64,000 bases of DNA from Sphingobium sp. MI1205 (lineage in GTDB: Bacteria; Pseudomonadota; Alphaproteobacteria; Sphingomonadales; Sphingomonadaceae), in the NCBI RefSeq assembly GCF_001563285.1, contig NZ_CP005191.1:62001-126000 (forward strand), read 5' to 3'. A program made the translations under genes and the position numbers. The notes beneath the pieces were generated by a model. It was not told the DNA's origin. It ran no database searches and saw only the letters and a program-made list of their open reading frames with translations. Position 1 is the stretch's first letter. Each line of letters begins with the position of its first letter. This document shows, piece by piece, positions 43,491 to 52,880 of the stretch.

Positions 43491-43955
43491 TCAGCTTGCA
43501 AAGGCGTGCTCTGCGGAGGATTGGCCGAGGCCGGCCTCGGCGCCCTGGGCCGGCGCGCCGGCGGTTTCGCCTTCGCCGGGCAGCGGCGGCAGCGCGTCAT
43601 CGGCCTTGCGCGCCATCTCCGAGGCGAGGTCGCGCCGCCGCGTCGGACGCGACCAGACCACGTTGTAGCTGCCGTCCTCCTGGCGGAACGCGGAAATGTA
43701 AAGCGGCGCCGCCAGGCTCGGATCCTCGATCTTCCCGTTGAGGAACGCCTCGCCCGTGCCGTTCGAGAACAGCTCGAACAGCGCCCCAACCTGCACCCAC
43801 GCCCGCGATGCCGACAGCGCCAGCACCTCGAACTTCGGCGCCTTCGGATTGGCCGAGTGCACCTCGCGCAGCGCAATCGTCATCGCAATCGTCAGCGTCT
43901 CGATCTTGCCGACGAAAATACCGCCTTCATTCTGCTTGATCGAACCAATGTTCAT
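43491..43955 (-). CDS. DUF736 family protein (copy B)
   Basis: 154 aa, starting MNIGSIKQNEGGIFVGKIET exactly as copy A, with the same AGGAGA ribosome binding site. It matches copy A through AEAGLGQSSAEHAF and then ends with AS instead of the about 26-residue Arg/Gln-rich tail. The near identity marks a recent duplication or a recombination between two related leading-region segments. Confidence 0.85.
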   Translation of the reverse strand: MNIGSIKQNEGGIFVGKIETLTIAMTIALREVHSANPKAPKFEVLALSASRAWVQVGALFELFSNGTGEAFLNGKIEDPSLAAPLYISAFRQEDGSYNVVWSRPTRRRDLASEMARKADDALPPLPGEGETAGAPAQGAEAGLGQSSAEHAFAS

Positions 43956-44183
43956 GGAAAGTCTCCTGGATGATGGTCTCGAACACTGTGTCCGGGACAC
44001 CGTCCTTCCTCCCCCTCCTCTCCTCGGCCGTTCGGCCGAGCCAGCGCGCAAGCGCCATAGCCGAGGCCCGCGTCCGCGGCCTCGGGACGATCCGGTCGAT
44101 CCATGGATCGATCCGAACAGCCCCCGCCTGGTCCCGGCCTGATCAACCCCACCCCCGACGCCAATCGTCGGGCAGCAGATCAG
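43499..44183. repeat. 685-bp direct repeat, copy B (partner 20255-20939)
   Basis: Same sequence and orientation as the block at 20255-20939. Identity begins at CAAAGG inside the DUF736 gene and ends at GCAGATCAG, where the neighbouring sequences diverge. Confidence 0.85.
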
Positions 44184-45835
44184 CTGCTCGCCGAAACCCG
44201 CTCAATCCGTAGATCCATGGCCTCGCGTCCGATAACGGCGACGAACCGGGAGCCTTCCGGAACGAACCATTGGGTCCGGTAGGCGAGGACGGCGCGCAGG
44301 CGCTCGAGCAGGGCCGCTTCATCGCCCAGAAGGAGACGGGTCGCCATTTCCTGCGCATCGAGCAGGAAACGATCGTGCTGCGTATCCCAGCTATCAGCCT
44401 CGCGATCGTCGCTGGCGCAAAAGCAGGCGCCGTCGAGCAGATCGACCAGTTCGGCAGGCGTGACGGCCGTGGGTGCCGCCAGGAGAATATTAGCCTCCTC
44501 AAAGCTCCAGAAGAGGCCATCGTCATATTCGATGGCGACAGGCGCCGGTATATGAAGCGTTTCAGGGGCGGGGCCAGAAATCGTCAGCACGAGATCCAGT
44601 CGCTCGACCGTGCCGCTGTCGATACCGGGAAGGTCCGACCCACCGAGCACAAGCGTCTCGCCCCCCTTGTCGATCTCGAAGCGGAGATCAGTGATCCGGG
44701 GAAGCCGGTCATACCAGCCATAGCCCACCATCGCCTCGTCGGATTCGGCGAGCCGTCCCTCATAGCGGCCGTCCTTCGAGAGCGCGAAAGCAGCGCACTG
44801 CTCGAGCGGTGGCCCAAAATCATCGATCAGGACGAGATCGTCCGTCGAGGTCAGGTGCTGGCGACCGGACCCGCTATTGTAGTCGGCGACCGCCGGCGTC
44901 CATGAGAATAGCTCACCCCGTGCCTCGGGAAGCTGAACATCGAGATCGGCCGCCTCTCACCAGTCCGCGAAGGCCAGACGATGACTGCCGAGCGCCTGGA
45001 TATGCCGGTAGATGGCGAGGCGGATCGCCGCGCGCAGGCTCTGCAGCGCGCCATTCTCGACCATCTCCTTGCGGGCCGGGAGTACGAGCTGCAATTCCGG
45101 AGCATCGACGATGTCGATCTTGGCCGCCCAGTGGCGATCCTTTTCCGCGACCGTTGGAAGGAGCGACGCGACAGTCACGCCATGGAAGTTGATGCTCGGG
45201 CTGAAATGCCGGTGAAGATAGTTGCGATAGATGCCGATGCGGACGCCGTCCTGCTCGATGATCGTCTCTGCGCCCTTCAGCCAGTCCTCGCGGAGTAGAT
45301 CCTGGCCGTCGAGCCGAACCGGAAGCGGGCAATAACGCGCGGCGCTTTGTGCAATAGTCTCGAGTGACTTGAGCCATTGCGCGTCAATCGGCACCCGGAT
45401 CTCGGTTCCGAACGGGTGGGTGCAGGGCGCAACGGCGATGGGCGCGCCGGACTCCCAATCGCCTGAAGCGATGCGGATCGACCAGCCCTCGCCAGTCGAG
45501 CGCGGGCAGGAGCGAATCTCGACATCGCGACCGGCAAGGCTGAACACGCCCATGCCGGCAGGATCCTCCCGCCGCGCGATCTCGTCACCCCAACCCGACC
45601 GACCGAGGGCGAGAATGACCGATGGATCCTCGATCCCGGCGCCATCGTCGGCAATGGCGAGAAACGCAGTCCCATCGGCGTCGATGACCTTGAGGTCGAC
45701 CGCGCTCGCACCCGCCCGGCGTGCGTTCTGGATAAGCTCGGAGAGAATATCGCCGAGCGTGTTATTGAAGAGGCGGGTGACTCTGGTGACGGCGGCAGGA
45801 TCGACCTGGCTGTTGATCGTGGCGGGAAGGGACAT
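44180..45835 (-). pseudogene. GHKL-type ATP-binding protein, broken by stop and frameshift
   Basis: The N-terminal 292 codons (start 45835) are a GHKL ATPase: ELIQNARRAGAS (N box), IADDGAGIEDP (G1) and GMGVFSLAG (G2). A TGA at 44957-44959 interrupts the frame, which otherwise continues as EAADLDVQLPEARGELFSW and DYNSGSGRQHLTSTDDLVLI. Near 44795 the frame shifts and resumes as KDGRYEGRLAESDEAMVGYG, and it ends at 44180. The intact ancestor would be about 550 aa. The HSP90-like domain alone might still be made. Confidence 0.75.
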
Positions 45836-45919
45836 CTGGGGCTCCTCGACAAGTGGAAATTCTCCGCCTGCAGTCCCCCTCCCCTTTTCCCGGACCGCCG
45901 AAGGGCGCGATCGAAGCCC

Positions 45920-46273
45920 TCAATAATCCTCGGCGAGCATGATCGTGAGCACGCGCCGCGTGAGCGATGCGTCCGCTGGATCTTCCGATCCGAATTCGAG
46001 GGCGGGATCATAATAGTCGATCTTGAAGAAGATGCGTTCGCCCCGAAGATCGAAGGCGCCGAAGTCTCGTTCCGGGCCGTCGCCGGGGCCAAAGTCATAC
46101 CGGCGGACGGCGGCGAGGAGTTCAGCCTGGGCAATGATTTCACGAACCGCGTCTTCTTCGCCTGCGAGACGAGCGAGGCAGGCGCGGGTCACGACAAGGC
46201 GAGCGGTCGGATCGAAACCCTGGCGGCAACGGTCGTTCAAACGGGCGATCTGTTCTGTAACGGAGATGGTCAT
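45920..46273 (-). CDS. DUF3768 domain protein
   Basis: 117 aa from MTISVTEQIARLNDRCRQGF. The DUF3768 pattern is clear: RLVVTRACLARL, then ERDFGAFDLRGERIFFKIDY and a final RRVLTIMLAEDY. It is common on alphaproteobacterial plasmids, with unknown function. It overlaps the stop of the (interrupted) PAPS-reductase-like gene by 4 bp, so it was co-transcribed with it and now sits behind the transposon. Confidence 0.85.
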   Translation of the reverse strand: MTISVTEQIARLNDRCRQGFDPTARLVVTRACLARLAGEEDAVREIIAQAELLAAVRRYDFGPGDGPERDFGAFDLRGERIFFKIDYYDPALEFGSEDPADASLTRRVLTIMLAEDY

Positions 46274-46872
46274 GCTGCCTCCTTCAGGCCGGCGTTGAAC
46301 TGCTCGAGCCACTCCGCCATGGCCGGACGGTCGGGGAGCGGGACATGGGCCGCCACATCCTGGAACCGGATGAGGTCGGCAGGCGCGTCGTGGATGATCG
46401 CGTCGATGTCGGCGGCCGGCAGCAACTCTTCGGCGCGGATGAAATCGGTCATGCGCCCGGGCCGCGTGCGCGTCGAGCGGCGCCACAGGCCTTCGACGGT
46501 CCTGAGACGCGGGGCCGCTCTCGCCTCGACCAGCACGATGAGGCGCAGACACCAGGACGGAAGGGCGCGAACTTCGTCCGGCTTCATCGCCCCGCAGATG
46601 AAGCAGCTCGATTTTGGCGGGACGGGAAGCTGAGCGGCTTCGATCCGGGCGATGCAGGCCGCGCGATCCCAGCCCCATTCGCGCAGTGGGTAGCGGCATT
46701 CGAAAAGATCGCTCGTGATGGTCGAGGCATGGGTATAGCGCCGCGTGTCAGCCGGCGATGCGTCGTAGCCGATAAGGCGAACGACCTTCTGGCCGCGCGC
46801 CCAGGCGTCCTTGGCCGGTTCCCACTGCTTGAGAAAGGCGTCCTGCGGGGCGACCTTCCATTTGAGCGAGCA
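46270..46872 (-). pseudogene. C-terminal part of PAPS-reductase-like gene, separated by transposon
   Basis: The reading frame from 46872 reads CSLKWKVAPQDAFLKQW, then VVRLIGYDASPADTRRY, PLREWGWDRAACIARI, SSCFICGAMKPDEV and on to the TGA at 46270. It has no start of its own; a TAA lies just upstream inside the transposon end. Joined to 56060-56440 it makes one continuous protein of about 326 aa. The paired cysteines SSCFICGAM suggest a metal or Fe-S site. An in-frame ATG at 46587 would give only a 105-aa stub. Confidence 0.85.
46867..46872. repeat. CGAGCA flank, left side of three-recombinase transposon
   Basis: CGAGCA directly abuts the TTAGGTCTGG end of the element and is repeated at 56060-56065 beyond the other end. 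It is either a target duplication or a shared 6-bp recombination core. Confidence 0.85.
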
Positions 46873-46975
46873 TTAGGTCTGGACGGGCCTGTCTCCTTTG
46901 CCTCACAAAGCCCGCATTTCCAGCGTTCCTCATCCCCCTTTCCTTTCGGGACGCCCGATTAGGGCGTGACCGACG

Positions 46976-47434
46976 TCAGACAGCGGAAGGATCGTGCGCT
47001 TCAGCGCTGGGGCGGATCGGGATTGGTCTACGTATCCGATCGAGTTCCTGCACGAGTTGGGCATTGCGCCGCTCAAGCCTCTCGGCACGTTGCTCGGCGT
47101 CGACGGCGCGTTTCAACAGGCTAGCGTTATGTGTCGCGAGGGCGGCGCTTCGAGCTTCGGCATCCCGAAGAGCCGAGCGTGTGCGATCGGCCTCTCTGGC
47201 GGTCGTCTCGTTCGCGCCGGCACGCTGCGACTGAAGCGCGCGGAGGCCGTCGAGAACGCCGGCATGATGGGTATATATGATGTTGCGGCCGACCCCGGCT
47301 GCCCGTGCGAGCGCAGCGACTGTGGGTTCTGCGGAGGGATTGCCGGCGAGGCCTGCAAGGGCTTCACGCAGGCGCGCATCCGTCTTTGCCCGCCGTCGAG
47401 CTTGCGGGCTGGACAGGTCAATTTCGGTCGCCAT
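46976..47434 (-). CDS. TnpC-like transposition protein (DUF6262-like)
   Basis: 152 aa. The N-terminal helix-turn-helix TVAALARAAGVGRNIIYTHH is followed by a long coiled coil (residues about 75-140, LLKRAVDAEQRAERLERRNA). Small HTH plus coiled-coil proteins of this kind accompany Tn554-type recombinases (TnpC), where TnpC influences orientation and efficiency. It overlaps the 602-aa recombinase gene by 17 bp and is last in the operon. The DUF number is from memory and not checked. Confidence 0.75.
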   Translation of the reverse strand: MATEIDLSSPQARRRAKTDARLREALAGLAGNPSAEPTVAALARAAGVGRNIIYTHHAGVLDGLRALQSQRAGANETTAREADRTRSALRDAEARSAALATHNASLLKRAVDAEQRAERLERRNAQLVQELDRIRRPIPIRPSAEAHDPSAV

Positions 47435-49226
47435 CGGTATTTCCTTCGTCTAACTGGTCCAGGATACGGCGAGATTCCTGGATGCGGGCTTCTGCAAGCG
47501 CACGGCTCTCGGAGTCGAGGTCATCGCGCTGGAGCAAAGCGCTGTTGCGCTCAAGGCGCGCTTCCCAGACCGGCTTATGCTTGCCGGTCACGGCGAAGTT
47601 GGCGCAAGTCGAGCAAGTGCTTTGCGTGCGGAGCACCGGGTTCGGCTCGCGCTCGCCGCCGAGGCATGCCGAGGTTTCCCGGCGGTAGAGGCAGTAGCCC
47701 CAGTCGCACACGCCGAGGCGCATATCCGTTTCGGCGAGGATATCGGTGATATAGCCATCGACGTCGCCCGATAGCGTGCGCCCGCGGAACGGCGATCGCT
47801 CGGAGAGCATGACGCCCGCCTTCCCGGCGACGTTCGGCGCCAGGAGCAGGTCTTCCAGCGCCTTGCGGGTTTCTTCGGCGGCTTGGTCGTCGATCAGCTG
47901 GGCAAGCTCGAAGTCGGTGCCCACATAGGCCCGGTCGGTCATCGCGCGGTGGACATGGCCGAGATGGCGTTGCAGCGCCGTCAGGCCGGTGCGGTCGCGC
48001 CGCCCGATGAACCGCGAGAACGTCTTGCGACCCTGATAGGTGGTCAGGTGCCAGGTGCCGCCTTGGTGTTCCGGCAAGGCAAGGAACGGCGCAAGTCGTT
48101 CGTTCAAGCGGATATTGACCATGGGTGATCGCAGTAGGGCGACGGGCATCATCGTCGGAAGCGGCGAGCGTCCCCGGCCGAGCTGGTGGAGCCAGAGGTT
48201 CCTCTTCCCGCTAAGTTCGCGAAGCGGTGCGGAGAGACGTTCGAGGATGTGGATCGCCCGCCGGACCGGCTCGGGCGCAAGCCATCGATGGATGTCCCCA
48301 TGTTCCGTCAGCGACGTCTTCGTGATCGTGCCGACCAGATAGACGTGTTCCTCACCGTCTCCATCGGCCGCGCGCCGTTCGAGGCAACCCTCCTCAAGCC
48401 TGAGTATTTCGGAGGCTCTCGCGCCAACGAGATAGGCGATGACGACGAAGCAGGCGTCGCCAAGCCGATCCAGCATGAACGTCAGGCGGCGCAGCGGCCA
48501 TTCCGGATTCGGATACAGATCCGCGTAGGGGCATGGCTCAGCCAACATGGCGCGTCTGATATGCCAGTGGAGCCTTCGCCCCTGATGCTGTGGTCGGAAC
48601 TGCTCATACAGATCTTCGAGACGGTCGCGCAGCGCGAGTATCTGGTCCGCTGGGTCACCGAGCAGTTCCATAGCGCCGCTGATGAGAGGCACGGCGATCT
48701 CGTCGGGCGTATAGGGATGGCCGCCATAAGGTTTCCAGTGCCGCTTCCCAACCGAACCGGCGCGAGGCGGCGCCATCAGCGGCGCGTCGTCCAGCTTGTC
48801 GCGCTGCATGTGGAACGTGCGGATCGTGCCGAGATAGCCTTCGGCGGTGCTGAGGGAGAGCCGTGAAGCGTTCCTGCCGGGACGAGCGCGCAACATGGCC
48901 ACGAACCGGTCGACGGCGTCTTGATCGAGATCCTTGAAGCATCGGACGTTCTCGGCTGCCATCCATCGAACGAGGAAGCGGATGTGGCTGAAGTGACCAT
49001 CGATCGCTTCCTTGCGAAGTGGCCTCCGCCCTTCGGGCGGATCGGCCCGCAGCGAGAGCAGGAACAGTTCGGCGGCGTGCCGGAGCGGCGTCCACCGATC
49101 GTCCCGGAACCGGCTCCCGTCCGGCATTTCGAAGCCCCAGTTGAACGTCGTGGCGGCGGGGATGCCTTCGTTTCCGAGCAATGGCGCCGGAAGTTGGGTA
49201 GGCGTGGATGTCGGGACGGAGGCCAT
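47418..49226 (-). CDS. Tyrosine recombinase, large TnpB-like (602 aa)
   Basis: Catalytic-domain landmarks are the arginine in YLVGARASEILRLEEG, box II as TTYQGRKTFSRF, the late histidine in LQRHLGHVHRAMTD and the nucleophile in DRAYVG. Box II has Tyr where most tyrosine recombinases have His. After the catalytic domain, a Cys-rich segment (CDWGYCLYRRETSACLGG, then STCSTCANFAVTGKHKPVW) resembles the C terminus of Tn554 TnpB. It lies 4 bp downstream of the 605-aa recombinase gene. Likely a strand-exchange partner in a three-recombinase complex. Confidence 0.85.
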   Translation of the reverse strand: MASVPTSTPTQLPAPLLGNEGIPAATTFNWGFEMPDGSRFRDDRWTPLRHAAELFLLSLRADPPEGRRPLRKEAIDGHFSHIRFLVRWMAAENVRCFKDLDQDAVDRFVAMLRARPGRNASRLSLSTAEGYLGTIRTFHMQRDKLDDAPLMAPPRAGSVGKRHWKPYGGHPYTPDEIAVPLISGAMELLGDPADQILALRDRLEDLYEQFRPQHQGRRLHWHIRRAMLAEPCPYADLYPNPEWPLRRLTFMLDRLGDACFVVIAYLVGARASEILRLEEGCLERRAADGDGEEHVYLVGTITKTSLTEHGDIHRWLAPEPVRRAIHILERLSAPLRELSGKRNLWLHQLGRGRSPLPTMMPVALLRSPMVNIRLNERLAPFLALPEHQGGTWHLTTYQGRKTFSRFIGRRDRTGLTALQRHLGHVHRAMTDRAYVGTDFELAQLIDDQAAEETRKALEDLLLAPNVAGKAGVMLSERSPFRGRTLSGDVDGYITDILAETDMRLGVCDWGYCLYRRETSACLGGEREPNPVLRTQSTCSTCANFAVTGKHKPVWEARLERNSALLQRDDLDSESRALAEARIQESRRILDQLDEGNTDGDRN

Positions 49227-49230
49227 GAGG

Positions 49231-51048
49231 CTATTCCAGGTCCGGCAGCGGCGGCAAGGCGGGTATGTGCCGTTCCGCGTCCGGCATCATTTCGGGCGGG
49301 AACGCCGGCAGCAGGTCTTGTGTCAGCACCCGAAGGCTGGGGGCATAGAAGAGGCTGAACCGGATCGGGTCGATGCGTTCCCGCGCCGCTTCAAGATGCA
49401 TGGTGGCCTGGACAATGCGCGCCAGATGATCCGGGTCGATCGGGACGATCAGGCCTGGACAGGCAAGGCAGCCTCCCAGTTTCGGGCACACGCGGCCAGG
49501 CTGTGCCTGCCCGCCGTCGACCGGTCGAAGGCAGTCGTGGCCGAACAGCGCCGTCACCCGCGCGCTGGTATCTGGCCCTTGATGTTGCGAGTCATGGGCG
49601 GGCGTCTCGCCGGTGACCCATGTGATCATCAGCGACTGGAGCCGAGCGATCGTATCGCGTTCGAGGCGGCGGACGGCCTCGCCATCGACATAGATGTCGG
49701 TGGTGGCGACATTCGCATGATTGAGGACCGCTTTGGCCGCCATGATATCGCCCTGCGACGCTGTGTAATGGGCGCTTGCCATGCTGCTGCGGAACAGCTT
49801 GGGCGAGAAGTCGGGAAGCAGGGAACGGGACTTGCCGGGATGCGCTTCGTTCCAGGAAGCGATCGCGCCATTGTGCCGCTCGTAGAAGCGCAACATTGCC
49901 GATCGCAACGTGGCCTGCACGATATGACCGGCGCGATGCTCACGCTCGAGGCGTCCTGTCGTCATGAGGAAGCGGTGGAGGAACAGTCGGTCGCGTTTGG
50001 ACGGCTCCACATGCGGCAATAGGGGTGCCGTCATCGCAAGCAGTTTTTCGATCAGGCGCGGCGCCGCATAGGGTCGGCGATTGTCGAACGAGCGCCGTTG
50101 CATGCGTTTCACCTTACCGCCGGCGCGGGGTTTCACCCACTCGACCATGACGCGATGCCGCTCGAGCGGATGCGGCACGAGGCAGTCCCGCTTGATCTGG
50201 CGCAGCGGACCGGCGTTGGCCGCCGTCTGGATCAGCAGCACGATATAGAACGCAACCAGCGTGTCGGTCGTGAGGTGGAGATAACCCTCGAGCTCGCGGA
50301 ACCCGCCTACCTCGGCGATCCTCTGCCGATCGGGCTTATTAAGGTCCAAGCCTCGGTCGGTCGGCATGATGCCGTGGCCGCGGCGATGGAGCTTCCAGAT
50401 CCAGCGATCCCGTTCGACGGTCCGCCCACCATGGAGCGGCACATTCGGAAGACCAACGATGGCTTGCCCGTGCTGGAACTTGTCCCACGCAGTGTCGATC
50501 TCGGCATAGCAGACTGCCAGCAGGGCGCGCATTGCGGCAGGTGTCAGCCGGTCTTGCGGTAGCCGCTGGACGCCGGCCAGCGGGATCGCATTGTTGGGAA
50601 CGGCGAAGCCCGGTGCGAACAAGCCTGGATTGTCCGCGATCGCGCGCTTGAGGACCGGCCGGATCATACCGAGCTGACCGGATTGTGAGCGGACGCCGCG
50701 CCTGCGCCCGTTGGTGGGCATCGCCAGCCAGGTGATGAACCGGCGGATCGTTGCCGTGTCGAGGTCTGCCGCGCGCCTGACACGCGCGTCTTCGCGCAGG
50801 AACCTCCCGAACACGCGCAGCGCGAACCAGTGCGCGGTGCGGGTCGCGGCGCTGGATGCTACATCATGATCGCGGAAAGCCCGGGCGATGGCGGCGCTGA
50901 TATCGTCCGGCATTCCGAACAGCGCCGGGCTGAAGCTTTGGACGATCTTGCCCCATTCGTCGCGGAACTGGATTTCGGCGACCTGCGCCGGATGGTTCGC
51001 CGGTGCCGGATCGAGTCTCAGCGTCCGATCGAGGCGGCCCCTAGCCAT
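49231..51048 (-). CDS. Tyrosine recombinase, large (605 aa)
   Basis: An N-terminal core-binding region (about 60-190) precedes a catalytic domain with ANAGPLRQIKRDCLV (box I Arg), PKLFRSSMASAHYT (box II with the usual His replaced), VLNHANVATTDIYVDG (late His and the Tyr nucleophile) and a Cys-containing tail (VCPKLGGCLACPGL). Its start overlaps the 413-aa recombinase by 8 bp, giving a coupled operon of 413, 605, 602 and 152 aa. The shared tail design with the 602-aa protein suggests ancient duplication. Confidence 0.83.
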   Translation of the reverse strand: MARGRLDRTLRLDPAPANHPAQVAEIQFRDEWGKIVQSFSPALFGMPDDISAAIARAFRDHDVASSAATRTAHWFALRVFGRFLREDARVRRAADLDTATIRRFITWLAMPTNGRRRGVRSQSGQLGMIRPVLKRAIADNPGLFAPGFAVPNNAIPLAGVQRLPQDRLTPAAMRALLAVCYAEIDTAWDKFQHGQAIVGLPNVPLHGGRTVERDRWIWKLHRRGHGIMPTDRGLDLNKPDRQRIAEVGGFRELEGYLHLTTDTLVAFYIVLLIQTAANAGPLRQIKRDCLVPHPLERHRVMVEWVKPRAGGKVKRMQRRSFDNRRPYAAPRLIEKLLAMTAPLLPHVEPSKRDRLFLHRFLMTTGRLEREHRAGHIVQATLRSAMLRFYERHNGAIASWNEAHPGKSRSLLPDFSPKLFRSSMASAHYTASQGDIMAAKAVLNHANVATTDIYVDGEAVRRLERDTIARLQSLMITWVTGETPAHDSQHQGPDTSARVTALFGHDCLRPVDGGQAQPGRVCPKLGGCLACPGLIVPIDPDHLARIVQATMHLEAARERIDPIRFSLFYAPSLRVLTQDLLPAFPPEMMPDAERHIPALPPLPDLE

Positions 51049-52282
51049 CGGCGGGGATCAGCTCGCCATAAAGATAGGCGAGGCTTTCGCTCAGATCGCG
51101 CTCGTGCAGTTCGACGCAGCGCAGATAAATCGCGGTGGTCGTGATCGAAGCATGGCCCAGCAGCACCTGCACGACCTTGAGCGGGTTGAGATCGGGATTG
51201 GTGCGGGCCTGGATCTGAAGGCGGGCCAGCATCGCCATCGCGAAGGTGTGCCGCAGGCAGTGCAATGTACCCAGAAGTCTCGCAGCCGCGAAAGCTTCCG
51301 CGAGCTGCGCCGTCAGGAGTTTTCGCGTCATAGCCCGGCCATGCTCGTTCAGCAGGAGATTGGGCGGCGCGCGATAGCCCCGGTCGGAACGGCGGACACG
51401 GCGGACGATCCGGGCGCGATCCTCTCCCACATACCAGTCCGTATGATCGAGCAGCCGAATCGGCGGATAGACTGTCCTTGGCCGGTCTCCCTTGGTGATA
51501 TGGATCGGCACGCCGACAAGTGGATCGCTGTCGAGGTCGAGTGGCCAGCTATCCGGGATTTGGTCGATGGCGAGCGCGCAAAGCTCCTTGCGGCGCAGTC
51601 CCGCCCCAAGCGCCCATTGCGCGGCAAGTCGGGCGGTAGGCCTCAGATGCGCGAACAGCCGTGCCAGTTCGTCGGCGCGCAGAGGTCGCGGCAGTTTTTC
51701 CGGGCGTGAGACGATCAGCTCGTTGACCTGGCGCCGCTGCAAGCCTGGGCGATAAGCGCCGTCGAGCATCAGCGTCATCTTTTCGGTCAACCGGAACGGG
51801 CAGTGGTCGATCAGGCCCTTATCGAGCGCCCAGCCATAGAACCGGCAGACGGTCGAGACGCGCGCGTTGATCGTGGTCCGGGCATAGGGCTTCCCGGTGT
51901 GTGCGCTGGGGTTCTCCAGCATCCGGTTGCGATAGGCAGCGATGACGCGTTCGTCGGCTTCGCGCCATTCGATCCCCGATTGTTCGAGCGAGTCGAACCA
52001 ATCGTGGAGATGCTCGCCGTAGGTCCGCACAGTTTCCGTAGCGTGGGCGCGGCCGCTTAGCTCTGCATGCTCCATGAGCCAGACGAAGGCCGGCTCGATG
52101 ATCGCCATGTCGGCGTCGAACAGAATCGGGAAGCCGGCGGGGACATTGGGCACGCCAGAGGCAGCCCGAATCACTGATACCACGGGCCATCTCCCTCGCC
52201 CGCACAGGTGCAATTTCGAAAGTAGAGCAACATGCTCGATTTGGCCGAAGCATTTCGATGGAATGGGCGCTTTCCTCGCCAT
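51041..52282 (-). CDS. Tyrosine recombinase, TnpA-like (413 aa or shorter)
   Basis: Complete catalytic set: GAGLRRKELCAL, LHCLRHTFAMAML (box II HCLR in its usual form) and LGHASITTTAIYLR with the nucleophilic Tyr. The N-terminal SAM-like domain is around residues 60-165. The ATG at 52282 is possible, but a GTG at 52183 has a much better ribosome binding site (GAGGGAGATGGCCC) and would give about 380 aa. It is first in the recombinase operon and divergent from the TIR operon across about 100-200 bp. Confidence 0.87.
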   Translation of the reverse strand: MARKAPIPSKCFGQIEHVALLSKLHLCGRGRWPVVSVIRAASGVPNVPAGFPILFDADMAIIEPAFVWLMEHAELSGRAHATETVRTYGEHLHDWFDSLEQSGIEWREADERVIAAYRNRMLENPSAHTGKPYARTTINARVSTVCRFYGWALDKGLIDHCPFRLTEKMTLMLDGAYRPGLQRRQVNELIVSRPEKLPRPLRADELARLFAHLRPTARLAAQWALGAGLRRKELCALAIDQIPDSWPLDLDSDPLVGVPIHITKGDRPRTVYPPIRLLDHTDWYVGEDRARIVRRVRRSDRGYRAPPNLLLNEHGRAMTRKLLTAQLAEAFAAARLLGTLHCLRHTFAMAMLARLQIQARTNPDLNPLKVVQVLLGHASITTTAIYLRCVELHERDLSESLAYLYGELIPADG

Positions 52283-52386
52283 GCCGAAGGGTGTCGCTGC
52301 GACCAGCTACCCCAAGCACTCACCGTGCCTGCTGACACCTGGCGCCCGCCTTGATATGAGTGAACGAGGATCAAGGGGGGGAAGCG

Positions 52387-52875
52387 GTGGCGCGTCGGGT
52401 ATTCTTTAGCTTTCACTATGACCGTGACGTTCGACGGGTCGTGCAAGTCCGCAATTCCTGGGTGGTTCGTCCAGGTGGCGAAGCGCAGCCTTTCTATGAC
52501 AAGGCAGAGTTCGAAGAGGCAAAAAGACGCGCGGGCGGCATAGAAAAATGGATCGAGGAGCAGCTCAAAGGCACGTCCGTGACGGTGGTGCTTTTTGGCG
52601 CGGAGACGTATGACCGCGAATGGGTCCGGCACGAGATCAAGAGAAGCTACGAGCTTGGGAAAGGCCTATTGGCCATCGACATCCATAGCGTAAAAGATCC
52701 GCAACTCGGGACTGATCGACAGGGGACCAACCCTCTCAGCTATTTTACAATAAAGCAGAATGGTCGAGATATTCCGCTGTCAAACCTATACGGGACGTAT
52801 GATTGGGTTCGGGATAACGGCTATGCCAACATGCCGGCTTGGATCGAAACTGCAGCAAAAGCGGCCGGTCGCTGA
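52387..52875 (+). CDS. ThsB-type TIR-like protein (DUF1863/MTH538 fold), cargo gene 1
   Basis: 162 aa from the GTG at 52387 (VARRVFFSFHYDRDV), which aligns with the ATG start of the 55318 gene; GGGGGGA lies just upstream. Residues 4-100 form the TIR-like fold of Thoeris ThsB: FFSFHYD, then KAEFEEAKRRAGGIEKWIEE, TVVLFGAETYDREWVRHEIK and GKGLLAIDIHSVKD. E83 in WVRHEIK is in the place of the TIR NADase glutamate. ThsB proteins make cyclic ADP-ribose-type signals upon phage infection; that role is inferred here. It is followed 5 bp later by a second TIR gene. Confidence 0.85.
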   Translation: MARRVFFSFHYDRDVRRVVQVRNSWVVRPGGEAQPFYDKAEFEEAKRRAGGIEKWIEEQLKGTSVTVVLFGAETYDREWVRHEIKRSYELGKGLLAIDIHSVKDPQLGTDRQGTNPLSYFTIKQNGRDIPLSNLYGTYDWVRDNGYANMPAWIETAAKAAGR

Positions 52876-52880
52876 CATCA

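Noticed and set aside
46345..46962. Plus-strand open frame of about 205 codons
   Set aside because: Antisense to the C-terminal part of the PAPS-reductase-like gene and crossing the transposon border.
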